From: Polaromonas vacuolata
GTDB taxonomy: Bacteria; Pseudomonadota; Gammaproteobacteria; Burkholderiales; Burkholderiaceae_C
NCBI RefSeq assembly: GCF_012584515.1
Contig: NZ_CP051461.1
Span: 2,413,501-2,477,500, forward strand
Reading direction: 5' to 3'
DNA: 64,000 bases
A model generated the notes under the pieces. It ran no database searches. It was not told the origin of the DNA and saw nothing but the letters and a program-made list of their open reading frames with translations. The position numbers and the translations under genes were made by a program. Numbering within the stretch: the first letter of the stretch is position 1; every line of letters starts with the position of its first letter. Positions 9,265 through 17,625 of the stretch are shown piece after piece.

Positions 9265-10013
9265 TAGAGAATTCCTTATTTAAGCGAAGATAAGCTTTAA
9301 ATTTAAATCGCATAATTTAGCGTTTTTTATCAAGTCACAAAACTTTTATAAGCTTAAATTTATGTCGTTTTTTAAAACGAATTTTGCATTTATATCACTA
9401 ACTTATAGAAAAAAAGTTTAGTTAAATAAAATTTATTTGGATTGTTATTTGTGTGTAAATTCTCAATCTTTTTTAAAAGCTAAATTTTGTAATTTATTCG
9501 CTGAACGAAATAAAATTTTCGTCAAATAAAAACGATACGTTTATATTGGATAAATGCTTTGTGTATGTTTGCATGCAATTTACAAATGATTTAAAAAAGT
9601 GACTTAAGCATCCCTTTTAGCCGGCGCTTTTTTAAACGACATGTGGGTAAATATTTAAATAGCGAGAAACCGGGTCAGTCATTGACACCAGTATTCAAAT
9701 TTTTTCTAGCGGCAATCACCAAATCACCTATCCGGCCCCTTAATTTAAATTTTTAAGTTCTATTTAAAAAAAATATTCGGAATTTTTTTGTATTTTTATG
9801 GCATATAAATACTATTTAACCAATGCAGAACTTAATGCGTACAACAAGTTTTTCAGTCTTTTATTAACAAACAAAAAACTAGTGTTTTCGCGCTTGCACG
9901 TCAAGATAATCAGTGCTATAAATGCCAGCAAAAATCAATGAATTTAATCAATTTTTTTAAATATCTTCTATTCATATTACTCAACCGTTATTCACTTTAA
10001 CCGGTAACGACAC
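9265..10013. other. AT-rich intergenic region, no gene seen
   Basis: About 750 bp between the divergent gspG and the first repeat-protein gene. It is much more AT-rich than the flanking operon genes, with many A/T runs and no credible reading frame. It must hold the gspG promoter and probably that of the repeat-protein gene. I could not identify a convincing -35/-10 pair. The last bases before 10014 (ACCGGTAACGACAC) recur before the second paralogue. Confidence 0.6.
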
Positions 10014-12533
10014 ATGAATCCCTTAAATAAAACGGTTATCAAAAGTCCTACTGCGAGGCAAAAAGCAGAAAGGAAAATTCCGACTAATCCAAGCCAAGTA
10101 GTCATTCATTGCAGCCTTGCAAGCCGGATACCCACGCATCAAGGCAGTCTCGTTCCTCAAAGACGCTTGGCAAGCTACTCGGTCACACCAGTCGTTTTAG
10201 AAAGCACTGAGGCTAAAGCGAGTCGCTCTAGTAGTTCTAGTAGTTCTAGTAGTTCCAGCCGCCCCAGCAGAATAATCAGCAGCGCTAGTTCTTCCCCCTC
10301 ACCTTTAGTTGAAACCCATCAGAGCGTGAAGATTCATCAAGAAGAGTTGACAAAATTAATTAGCCGCTTGCTTATTAGTCATGAAGAAAAAGTCGCGGTG
10401 TATCGCGAACTTCAGGGTCGTATGTCGGAAGTAATTAACGCTGTCACTACAACGAACCCCGCGCAACCTGCAGTGGCCCAGCAAACCCTGATTTTGTTAC
10501 GACATCTAACAGCCAACTCTGACGCCATAGCAGCTGACCTCTGGGCCACCTTGGGGGACGCTGGGCACGCCGCTGTCGTCGCCGCGGCAACCAACCCCGA
10601 ACAACCTGCATTGGCCGAGGACGCCCTGAATTTGTTGGTCAATCTAGCTTTTAATTCTGCCGACAGAGCAACTCAACTCTGGGCTATTTTGGGGGCCGAT
10701 AGGCGCGCCGCCGTTGTCACCGCGGCAATCACCCAATCGCAACCTGCAATGGTCAAAAAAGCCCTGCGTTTGTGGACCCATCTAGCAGCCAACTCTTACC
10801 CCACAAAAGCTGAGTTATGGGCCACCTTAGGAGCCCCAGGGCGCGCCGCTGTCGTTGCCGCGGCAACAAACCCCGTGCAATCCACACTGGCCGTGCATGC
10901 ACTGATTTTGTTGGGCAATCTTACGGCCAACTCTGACGCCAGAAAAGCTGAACTCTGGCTCACCTTGGAGAACACTGGGCGCCCAGCTCTCATCACCGCC
11001 GCAACGAACCCAGGACAACCCGCAGTGGCCAGGCTAGCTCTGCGTTTGTTGACCCAACTAACAGCCAACTCTAACGTCAGAGAAGCTGAACTCTGGGCCA
11101 GCTTGGGTAACGCTGGGCGCACCGCTCTCATCACCGCGGCAACGAGCCCCGTACAACCCGTAGTGGCCTCGCGAGCCCTGGCTTTGTTGACCAATATAGC
11201 TTTCGGCAATGGGGTCAGATCAGCTGAACTTTGGGCCACCTTTGTGGCGCAAAGGCGCTCCGCGGTTCTAACCTCGACAACGCCCTCCGCGCAACCTGGA
11301 GTAGCCGAATTTGCCCTGCATTTGTTGACCGAACTAACTCACTTCCCTTATCACGGTTCAGATAGGATCTGTGCCGCCTTGGGGGTCGCTGGGCGCGAAG
11401 GCCTCATCATTGCGGCAACAACGCCGGGGGAACCAGAAGTCGCTTGGATGGCCATTGATTTGATACGTAACTTGCAAAAAAATTGGCACATCGATACCCC
11501 AATTTGGCCCTTGTTGCAGCCACGGCTGGCACTGCTGTGGGCCGTTAATCAACGTCAAGCTGTCGGGCATGGCGCTACAGATTTTTTATACGAACAAATT
11601 CAAGGAAATGCGCACAGAACCAGCCAAGCATTGAACGCATTGAGTGAGGTCAACCCAACTACTTCTATGCGCCGCACCATAGATGCGCTTGGTCAGTGGG
11701 GTAAACGATCTAGCCAGTATTGGGCTGGAACAGAGCGATTAGCGTTATACACCGGCATCGTTCAAGCCAACACCACACCGCAAAAAATTGCTGTGTATAT
11801 GGCTGCCGTGATGAGTGGAATGAATCTCTGGCGATATTCACGAGAATGGCGCGAAGAACTGCGCGACCAAGTATTGGCCATCCCCGTTGCTGCAGGTGTT
11901 GATCCGACACAGCATAGACAGCACATGCGCATTGGGCTTGATACCGCTTGCGGCAACACAGCCGCAGTAATAGAGAGCCAAGTTTTATCTGTCCCAGAAA
12001 AATTGCAACTGTTAGAAATTCTTTATTCTTCTCGTGAATTTTTAAGCGCTCAAACAACACAGGATGAGTTGTCGAGGGTGCAGTTGACACCTCATCTTTC
12101 ACGCAATCTCAAGTTGCAAGCGATAGAACTTATCCTCACTCACGGGCAAGCAAACCGCTTTCAATTTAAAACAATTCTGACTTGGCTTAAAGGCGAATTC
12201 AAAAGAGATCCGCAAACAGGTGAGCTAACAAATAGGTCAACAGTCTTTTCCAATCCAAGCACTCTTGGAGATATTGATGATGAGGAAATCTTCGCACTGA
12301 CAACACAGCGCCAGCAATACCTCGCGCTTTACCAAAACTTTCGCCCACATATGACGCATGATTTTATTCAAGAAGAAATTGAACACATTGAACGCCGAGT
12401 TTCGGGAAAAGAAATGCCGCAGGATTTTGGCGCTATTCTTATTCATCAATTAAGACAGTTTCAGTCGACTGCGAGGACTGATAGCGCGCTTGAAGACGAG
12501 CGTCAATACGATAGAAAAATAGAGTCTAAATAA
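10014..12533 (+). CDS. Tandem 46-residue repeat (ARM/HEAT-like) protein, paralogue 1; effector-like, function unknown
   Basis: 839 residues, not recognised as a named family. N-terminus (1-147): basic, rich in Ser/Thr, no signal peptide, with an almost unbroken serine tract at about 70-82. Residues about 148-470 are seven full 46-residue repeats plus a partial eighth (to about 509), consensus QPxVAxxALxLLxxLxxNS then LWATLGxxGRAAVVxAAT, which looks like an alpha-helical armadillo/HEAT-type solenoid. Residues about 510-839 form a non-repeat domain shared with the next gene, including an invariant Cys in ACGNT and a block ending ILTWLKGEFKRDP. Ser-rich unstructured N-termini with solenoids are common in type III effectors, so a secreted effector is a reasonable guess, but nothing here proves secretion. 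Base use is more AT-rich than in the nitrate operon, suggesting transfer. Confidence 0.85.
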   Translation: MNPLNKTVIKSPTARQKAERKIPTNPSQVVIHCSLASRIPTHQGSLVPQRRLASYSVTPVVLESTEAKASRSSSSSSSSSSSRPSRIISSASSSPSPLVETHQSVKIHQEELTKLISRLLISHEEKVAVYRELQGRMSEVINAVTTTNPAQPAVAQQTLILLRHLTANSDAIAADLWATLGDAGHAAVVAAATNPEQPALAEDALNLLVNLAFNSADRATQLWAILGADRRAAVVTAAITQSQPAMVKKALRLWTHLAANSYPTKAELWATLGAPGRAAVVAAATNPVQSTLAVHALILLGNLTANSDARKAELWLTLENTGRPALITAATNPGQPAVARLALRLLTQLTANSNVREAELWASLGNAGRTALITAATSPVQPVVASRALALLTNIAFGNGVRSAELWATFVAQRRSAVLTSTTPSAQPGVAEFALHLLTELTHFPYHGSDRICAALGVAGREGLIIAATTPGEPEVAWMAIDLIRNLQKNWHIDTPIWPLLQPRLALLWAVNQRQAVGHGATDFLYEQIQGNAHRTSQALNALSEVNPTTSMRRTIDALGQWGKRSSQYWAGTERLALYTGIVQANTTPQKIAVYMAAVMSGMNLWRYSREWREELRDQVLAIPVAAGVDPTQHRQHMRIGLDTACGNTAAVIESQVLSVPEKLQLLEILYSSREFLSAQTTQDELSRVQLTPHLSRNLKLQAIELILTHGQANRFQFKTILTWLKGEFKRDPQTGELTNRSTVFSNPSTLGDIDDEEIFALTTQRQQYLALYQNFRPHMTHDFIQEEIEHIERRVSGKEMPQDFGAILIHQLRQFQSTARTDSALEDERQYDRKIESK
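10227..10260 (+). repeat. 9-bp tandem repeats encoding serine tract
   Basis: Reiterated AGTAGTTCT units within the first repeat-protein gene encode consecutive serines. A shorter related array occurs at about 12993-13018 in the second paralogue. The unit is a multiple of 3, so length changes would keep the frame. Confidence 0.75.
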
Positions 12534-12537
12534 ATCA

Positions 12538-12731
12538 GCAGATTCAAGCTGAAAATTAAACTTATAGTGATTAATTTTAAATTGCCCCATAAAAACTTAT
12601 GCGGCATTTAATTTTTCTAAAATTTATGAAAATGATTGCGTCTATGCGTCACCAAAACGGTGTCATCGTTAATCACCACAGCACTAACTCGTCTATTTAA
12701 TTTCAAAGTTTCACTTCAGACTTCAATCCGT
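12538..12731 (-). mobile_element. Decayed IS30 relic between the two paralogues
   Basis: About 194 bp that aligns at both ends with the IS30 copies. The left part has GCAGATTCAAGCTGAA (cf. GCGGATTCAAGCTTGAA), CCATAAAAAC followed by ATGCGGC, and ATGATTG...TGTCATCGT in the same order as the 3' end of the transposase gene. The right part reads TTTCAAAGTTTCACTTCAG and CTTCAATCCG (cf. TTTCAAAGTTGCACTTCAG and CTTGAATCCG). Most of the element is deleted and the rest has many substitutions, so this is an older insertion than the intact copies. It starts 4 bp after the upstream stop codon. Confidence 0.8.
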
Positions 12732-12768
12732 TGTTAAAAATTTTATTTATTTAAACCGGTAACGACAC

Positions 12769-15675
12769 ATGAATCCCACACATAAAACGTTAACTTCAAA
12801 TTTTATTACTTGCCAAGAACTAGACAGAAAAATCTTACCCACTTCAGGCTCAAATGTTCAGACCAGCGCTACAGGTCAGATCAGCATTACAAGACAGCTA
12901 CCCACTGACCAAGGCAGTCTGGGCCCATCTAGAAGCTTATCAAGCTACTCGGTCACTCAAGTAGCATTAGGCAGAACTGAGACGAAATCTAGTAGCTCTA
13001 GTAGTTCTAGTAGTTTCAAAAACACCAGCCATCTCAGCAGAACAATGAGTAGCGCTAGCGCTTTCCCAGCAGCTTTAGTCAGTGCTAATCAGGGCGAACA
13101 GATTAATCCGGTTGAGTTAAAAAAATTACTCAATCGCTCACTTATCAGTCAAGAAGAAAGAGCCAAGATATATCACGAAATTACGGGTCGAATGTCTGAG
13201 GTAATTAACGCTGCAACCAATGACCAAAATCCCAAAGTGGCACGGCAAGCAATAGAGTTATTAATGAATCTTGCTGCGAATTCCGAGACAAGAAAAGATG
13301 TTATTTGGGGAAAATTAGGAGCGCCTGAACTTTCTGCAATAGTCAAATTAGCCACCACACAAGGCGAATTGAATGCCGCCTCAATAGCCTTGTTATCTAA
13401 TCTCATCAATGGCTCAGACGTCAGGTCAAACCAGCTTCGGGAAACCTTAACCAAAGCTAATTACGCTGCAATCGTCACGTCGGCAACAAGCCCAAAACCA
13501 CAAACAGCAGCCGCGATGGCTTTGCTGACCAATTTAATATTTGACTCTGAAGCTACAAAAGAAACCGTTTGGAGTTGCTTGATGGAGTCTGGATACGCAA
13601 ACATCATCTCTGCCATATCGACAACGGGGTCGCCACAAACAAGTCTGATGGCACTGCGTTTACTAAGCACTCTAGCGGAAGGCTCTAAATTTAGGACTAC
13701 TTCGTTATCGGCCAACTTGAGCATGACTGGATTCACAGGTGTCGTCGCTGCAGCAACGAAGCCTAACCAACCGGAAATGGCCGCGAAAGCTCTGCGTTTA
13801 TTGTTTGAACTTTCGAACCTATCACCATCATTAAATGCTCAGATATGGGCCACCTTAGGCGCTGCTGGCCGCTTAACCATTTGTCACGCGGCAACAAGCC
13901 CCGCACAGCCAGAATTAGCCCTGCAAGCACTGCGTTTGTTGGCTAATTTAGCCGACAATTCTGAAAACACAACAGATCAACTTTGGGCTACCTTGAGAGT
14001 GGCTCAGCGCGCCGCCCTCATCACCGTGGCAACGACAACCGCACAACCAATAGCAGCCGAGCAGGCTCTGCGTTTGTTGGCCAATCTGGCTGGCAGCTCT
14101 GACTTCGTGAATTTTGCACTATGGGACACTTTGGGGCCTACTGGCCGCGCAGCTGTGGTTGCGTCGGCAACAACCCCCGCACAACCAAGAGTGGCCGAAC
14201 AAGCCCTGAGTTTGTTGGGCAAATTGATAACCCACTCTGAACCCGAAAAAGCTGAAATATGGAATACCTTGAATGCCGATGGGCGCGCAACTGTGTTCAG
14301 TATGGCAACAACACCTGCACAGCCAGCAGTGGCCGTACAAGCCCTAGTGTTGTTAAGCCTGTTAACAGATTACTCTGAAGTTAGAAAAGTTGGACTATGG
14401 ACAAGCTTAGGAGCTGTTGGCCGCGCAGCTGTCATCACCGCGGGAACAAACCTCGCGCAACCAAGAGTAGCTGAGCAAGCCCTGATTTTTTTGCACGATT
14501 TAACGATAAATTCTTATGTAAGACAGATTGACCTATGGGTCTCCTTGAGGGCTGATGATGTCCGGAATCTCATTATTGCAGCTACTACTGCAGAGGAAGA
14601 AGGAGTTGCCCGCAGAGCCATTAGCTTGTTCATTTATTTGAAACCTAGCGTTCGCATTAGAAACGAAATTTGGCCCTTGTTAAAGCCACGGCTTGCGCAG
14701 CTTTGGGCCCTTACTAAGCGGCCGTATGTTGAGCTACAAGCCAAAAATTTTTTACTCGATCTTATTTATTTCAGAGATCAGAGAGCCCGCGATGTATTGG
14801 ACGTTGCCATTACAGATGTTTCTCTGCGCCACACCATAGCCACTCTTCGAGAGTGGGGACGCCTAGCGGATCAACAACCAGAATGGCGAATCATGTTGCA
14901 GACGGTCATAGTTCAAGCCAACACCACACCGCAAAAAATGGCTGTGTTGATGGCTGCAATGATGAGTGGAATAAATATCAGCCAATGCCCACTTGAAGAG
15001 CGCGAAGCACTGCGTGACCAAGTATTGGCCATACCTATGGCGGAAGGTATTGATCCGACACTGTTTAGAGAACACATGCGCTTAGGGCTTCGTGCTGCTT
15101 GCGGCAACACATCCGCAGTGCTTGATAGCCCAGTTTTATCGGCACCAGAAAAGTTGCAACTGTTAGAAATTCTTTATTCTTCTCGTAATTTTTTAAGCGC
15201 TCAAGTAACACAGGATGAGTTGTTGAGGATGCAGTCGACAGCTAATATTTCACTCGATTTCAAGCTGCAAGTGATAGAACTTATCCTTACTCACGGGAAA
15301 GCAAACAGCTTTCAATTTAAAACAATTCTGACTTGGCTTAAAGGCGAATTCAAAAGAGATCCGCAAACAGGTGATCTAACAAATAGGTCAACAGTCTTTT
15401 CCAATCCAAGCACTCTTGGAGATATTGGAGATGAGGAAATCTTCGCGCTGACAGAACAACGCGATCAATACCTCGCGCTTTATCAAAACTTTCGCCCACG
15501 TATGACGAGTGATTTTATTCAAGAAGAAATTGAACACATTGAACGCCGAATTTCGGGAAAAGAAATGCCGCAGGATTTGGGCGCTACTCTTATCTTTCAA
15601 TTACGACAATTTCTATCGATTGACTGGCCTATGAGCGCGCTTGAAGAGGAGCGTATGTTCGATAGAAAAAGCTGA
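12769..15675 (+). CDS. Tandem 46-residue repeat (ARM/HEAT-like) protein, paralogue 2; effector-like, function unknown
   Basis: 968 residues, same architecture as the gene at 10014. It has a Ser-rich N-terminus without signal peptide (serine tract about 77-84), then about ten full repeats of 44-46 residues plus a partial one (about residues 143-640), then the same C-terminal domain (about 640-968) with ACGNT, FKTILTWLKGEFKRDPQTG and IEHIERR motifs. The first repeats (about 143-320) have diverged furthest; the later ones match paralogue 1 best. The bases before the ATG are the same as in paralogue 1 (ACCGGTAACGACAC). A stretch of the 3' region around 15310-15425 is almost base-for-base identical to paralogue 1. 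Function is unknown; the invariant C-terminal Cys may be catalytic or structural. Confidence 0.85.
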   Translation: MNPTHKTLTSNFITCQELDRKILPTSGSNVQTSATGQISITRQLPTDQGSLGPSRSLSSYSVTQVALGRTETKSSSSSSSSSFKNTSHLSRTMSSASAFPAALVSANQGEQINPVELKKLLNRSLISQEERAKIYHEITGRMSEVINAATNDQNPKVARQAIELLMNLAANSETRKDVIWGKLGAPELSAIVKLATTQGELNAASIALLSNLINGSDVRSNQLRETLTKANYAAIVTSATSPKPQTAAAMALLTNLIFDSEATKETVWSCLMESGYANIISAISTTGSPQTSLMALRLLSTLAEGSKFRTTSLSANLSMTGFTGVVAAATKPNQPEMAAKALRLLFELSNLSPSLNAQIWATLGAAGRLTICHAATSPAQPELALQALRLLANLADNSENTTDQLWATLRVAQRAALITVATTTAQPIAAEQALRLLANLAGSSDFVNFALWDTLGPTGRAAVVASATTPAQPRVAEQALSLLGKLITHSEPEKAEIWNTLNADGRATVFSMATTPAQPAVAVQALVLLSLLTDYSEVRKVGLWTSLGAVGRAAVITAGTNLAQPRVAEQALIFLHDLTINSYVRQIDLWVSLRADDVRNLIIAATTAEEEGVARRAISLFIYLKPSVRIRNEIWPLLKPRLAQLWALTKRPYVELQAKNFLLDLIYFRDQRARDVLDVAITDVSLRHTIATLREWGRLADQQPEWRIMLQTVIVQANTTPQKMAVLMAAMMSGINISQCPLEEREALRDQVLAIPMAEGIDPTLFREHMRLGLRAACGNTSAVLDSPVLSAPEKLQLLEILYSSRNFLSAQVTQDELLRMQSTANISLDFKLQVIELILTHGKANSFQFKTILTWLKGEFKRDPQTGDLTNRSTVFSNPSTLGDIGDEEIFALTEQRDQYLALYQNFRPRMTSDFIQEEIEHIERRISGKEMPQDLGATLIFQLRQFLSIDWPMSALEEERMFDRKS

Positions 15676-15765
15676 TTTTTTAGCCTATAAAATTCTGCGG
15701 CATAGTCTCAACCACCGACTCAAATTTCAAACGCGACTAGCCAAAAAAAATCAGTCTTCAAGCTA

Positions 15766-17565
15766 TCAAGTTGGCAAAAAAATCAGCCAGTAAATCAATA
15801 GAAAATTGAGCAGCAAGCTAAGGGCCAAGGCCATCTTCCACAGCGTGGTTGGGTCGCGTTGCAGCAGTGGCGCGCTTTGCAGAGGGCTTAGCGGACGCGA
15901 TGCGCCGCGCTCTAAGGCGAGTAGCATTTCTTCTGCGGTTTCAAAGCGCTGGCGCTTCTCGCGTGCAACCGCTTTTAGCACAACATGGTTTAACCAAATC
16001 GGCACTTCGGGGTTGTGCCGGCTAGGCGGCAATGGGTCGCGGTAATAACGACCGGCTTGGTACGGCAGTACTTCGCCGTAGGGCAGTTTGCCGGTCAGCA
16101 GTTGGTATAGCGTCACGCCTAGTGCAAACAAATCGCTTTGTGCGTCTGGCGGCTCGGGCTGTGCTTGACTGCTGTTAATGGCCCCGGCTCTGAAGGCAAA
16201 ACCCCATTGTTCGGGATTGATATAGCTCGGTGTGCCGGCATGCAGGCTGCGCATACTGGCGGGCTCGCGGCCAGACAGGGCTACACCGAGGTCTAGCAAG
16301 CGCAACACGCCGTCTTCGCCCTGATGCAAATTAGCCGGTTTGATGTCGCGGTGAATCACGCCTTGGCGGTGTAATCGGCCTAAAGCGCTGGCGCAGCGCA
16401 TGGCCAAAGCCAAGGTCTGAGCCAGGCTGGGTTTTTTGCCTTGGGCTAGCAACTGCTGCAAGGTCTCACCTGCATGCCAGTCGTAAAGCAGGTAAAAAGC
16501 GCTGGCGGGTGGCTGGCCGGGCAAGCTGTCGTGCAAAGTCACAAATTCGTTACTGGCCGGCGATGACTGCATACGTCTGGCCAGCCAAGCTTCGTGCGCC
16601 AGCATGGCGCGCTCTTCGGGATCATGGGCGCGTGCGGGGCTTAGAGTTTTCAGCGCATAGAGGCGCTGGCTTAAGGTGTCTCTGACTTGGTAAATCACGT
16701 TCACACCGCTGTCCGTTACCAACATGGTCACGCGCAAACCGTCCAAGATGTCGCCGATTTTTAATGCTTTGGGCACGGCTAGGCGCTCGGCCTTGTGGTT
16801 CTCGTCTTGCAGCGTTGCGGCGTCAATGCCCAACACACGCACGACTAAGGCTGTGACGTTGTCGCTGCTGCCGGCTGCCAATGCCTGATCTAACAGCAGC
16901 GCACTGAGTTCGCGGGCGCCCAGCGCTGCGCCGGTTTGACTATTCGCCAACGCCAAGCCGGGCGCGGCGCGCACGCAAAGGCTAAGCAAACGTTTATGCG
17001 TGAGCTGGTTGTGCACGCCGTCAGACAGCAGCACAAACAAGTCACCAACCCGCAGCTCGCCTTGGTCGTAGTCCACCACCAGCGCGCTGTCGGCACCGAC
17101 GGAGCGCAGTAGCTGGTGGCTAAAGTCGGGGTGATCCACCACATGATCGGTGGTTAACTGCAAGAGTTCACCAGCACGCAGCAAATAAGCCCGGGTATCG
17201 CCCACATGGGCTAAAGACCATGATTGGCCACGCAGCACTAGTGCGGTCAATGTCGTCAGTCCGGACTGGGGTCGGCGGCGCTGGTTTTGCGCCAGCAGCC
17301 AAGCGTTTTGTGCCCGGATGATGCGGTCTAGCGCTACCGTAGTGTCCCAAGTTTCTGGTGTGGCGAAGTAGTCACGCACAAGACTGGTGACTGTGGTTTG
17401 CGCGGCCTCCTTGCCCATGCCGCCTTGGCTGACGCCATCGGCTATCGCGACTATGGAACCCATGGATTCTTGGCCCGGCTCTGGCAGCATGGCGGCGCAA
17501 AAGTCTTCGTTAATATTTTTGCGCCCGGCCAAGGTTGCAAAGCCAATGTCTATTTCAAAGGCCAT
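15766..17565 (-). CDS. Bifunctional PP2C phosphatase / Ser-Thr protein kinase, membrane anchored
   Basis: 599 residues. N-terminal PPM/PP2C domain (about 1-245): DGVSQGGMGKEAAQ, GDTRAYLLR, LLSDGVHN and a late SSDNVTALVV, which supply the metal-binding aspartates. C-terminal kinase domain (about 285-560): catalytic loop HRDIKPANLH at about 403, DLGVAL in place of DFG, and activation-segment motif GTPSYINPEQWG. A final hydrophobic helix (about 577-597, MALALSLLLNFLLIYWLIF) should anchor it to the inner membrane. It sits downstream of the ANTAR regulator gene and opposite the nitrate operon, an arrangement known in proteobacterial nitrate assimilation loci. Its substrate is not known; a role in controlling nitrate assimilation is inferred from context. 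Confidence 0.88.
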   Translation of the reverse strand: MAFEIDIGFATLAGRKNINEDFCAAMLPEPGQESMGSIVAIADGVSQGGMGKEAAQTTVTSLVRDYFATPETWDTTVALDRIIRAQNAWLLAQNQRRRPQSGLTTLTALVLRGQSWSLAHVGDTRAYLLRAGELLQLTTDHVVDHPDFSHQLLRSVGADSALVVDYDQGELRVGDLFVLLSDGVHNQLTHKRLLSLCVRAAPGLALANSQTGAALGARELSALLLDQALAAGSSDNVTALVVRVLGIDAATLQDENHKAERLAVPKALKIGDILDGLRVTMLVTDSGVNVIYQVRDTLSQRLYALKTLSPARAHDPEERAMLAHEAWLARRMQSSPASNEFVTLHDSLPGQPPASAFYLLYDWHAGETLQQLLAQGKKPSLAQTLALAMRCASALGRLHRQGVIHRDIKPANLHQGEDGVLRLLDLGVALSGREPASMRSLHAGTPSYINPEQWGFAFRAGAINSSQAQPEPPDAQSDLFALGVTLYQLLTGKLPYGEVLPYQAGRYYRDPLPPSRHNPEVPIWLNHVVLKAVAREKRQRFETAEEMLLALERGASRPLSPLQSAPLLQRDPTTLWKMALALSLLLNFLLIYWLIFLPT

Positions 17566-17625
17566 GCACCACTTTTAATATTTGTGCTTTTTTGGTGCCA
17601 ATTTGGTGCGTTATCAAGCACAAGT

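Noticed and set aside
9497..9521. TTCG pair resembling a plant-inducible-promoter/hrpII box upstream of the repeat-protein gene
   Set aside because: The two TTCG elements are separated by 17 bases, not the 16 required, and lie about 490 bp from the start codon in AT-rich DNA where such pairs arise by chance.
11800..12100. Possible NEL-type E3 ligase domain in the repeat proteins, suggested by a conserved Cys after a helical region and the repeat-plus-C-terminal-domain layout of IpaH effectors
   Set aside because: The NEL CxD signature is absent (the motif here is CGNT) and no other NEL blocks could be matched. Only the invariance of the Cys is kept as an observation.
10500..14600. CRISPR-like array suggested by regular repeats
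   Set aside because: The 138-bp periodicity is coding (46-residue protein repeats), units are diverged, and there are no constant repeat/unique spacer blocks.
15676..15740. Second IS30 relic after the 968-residue gene (CCTATAAAATTCTGCGGCAT resembles part of the IS end)
   Set aside because: Only about 20 bases match loosely and neither inverted repeat is present.
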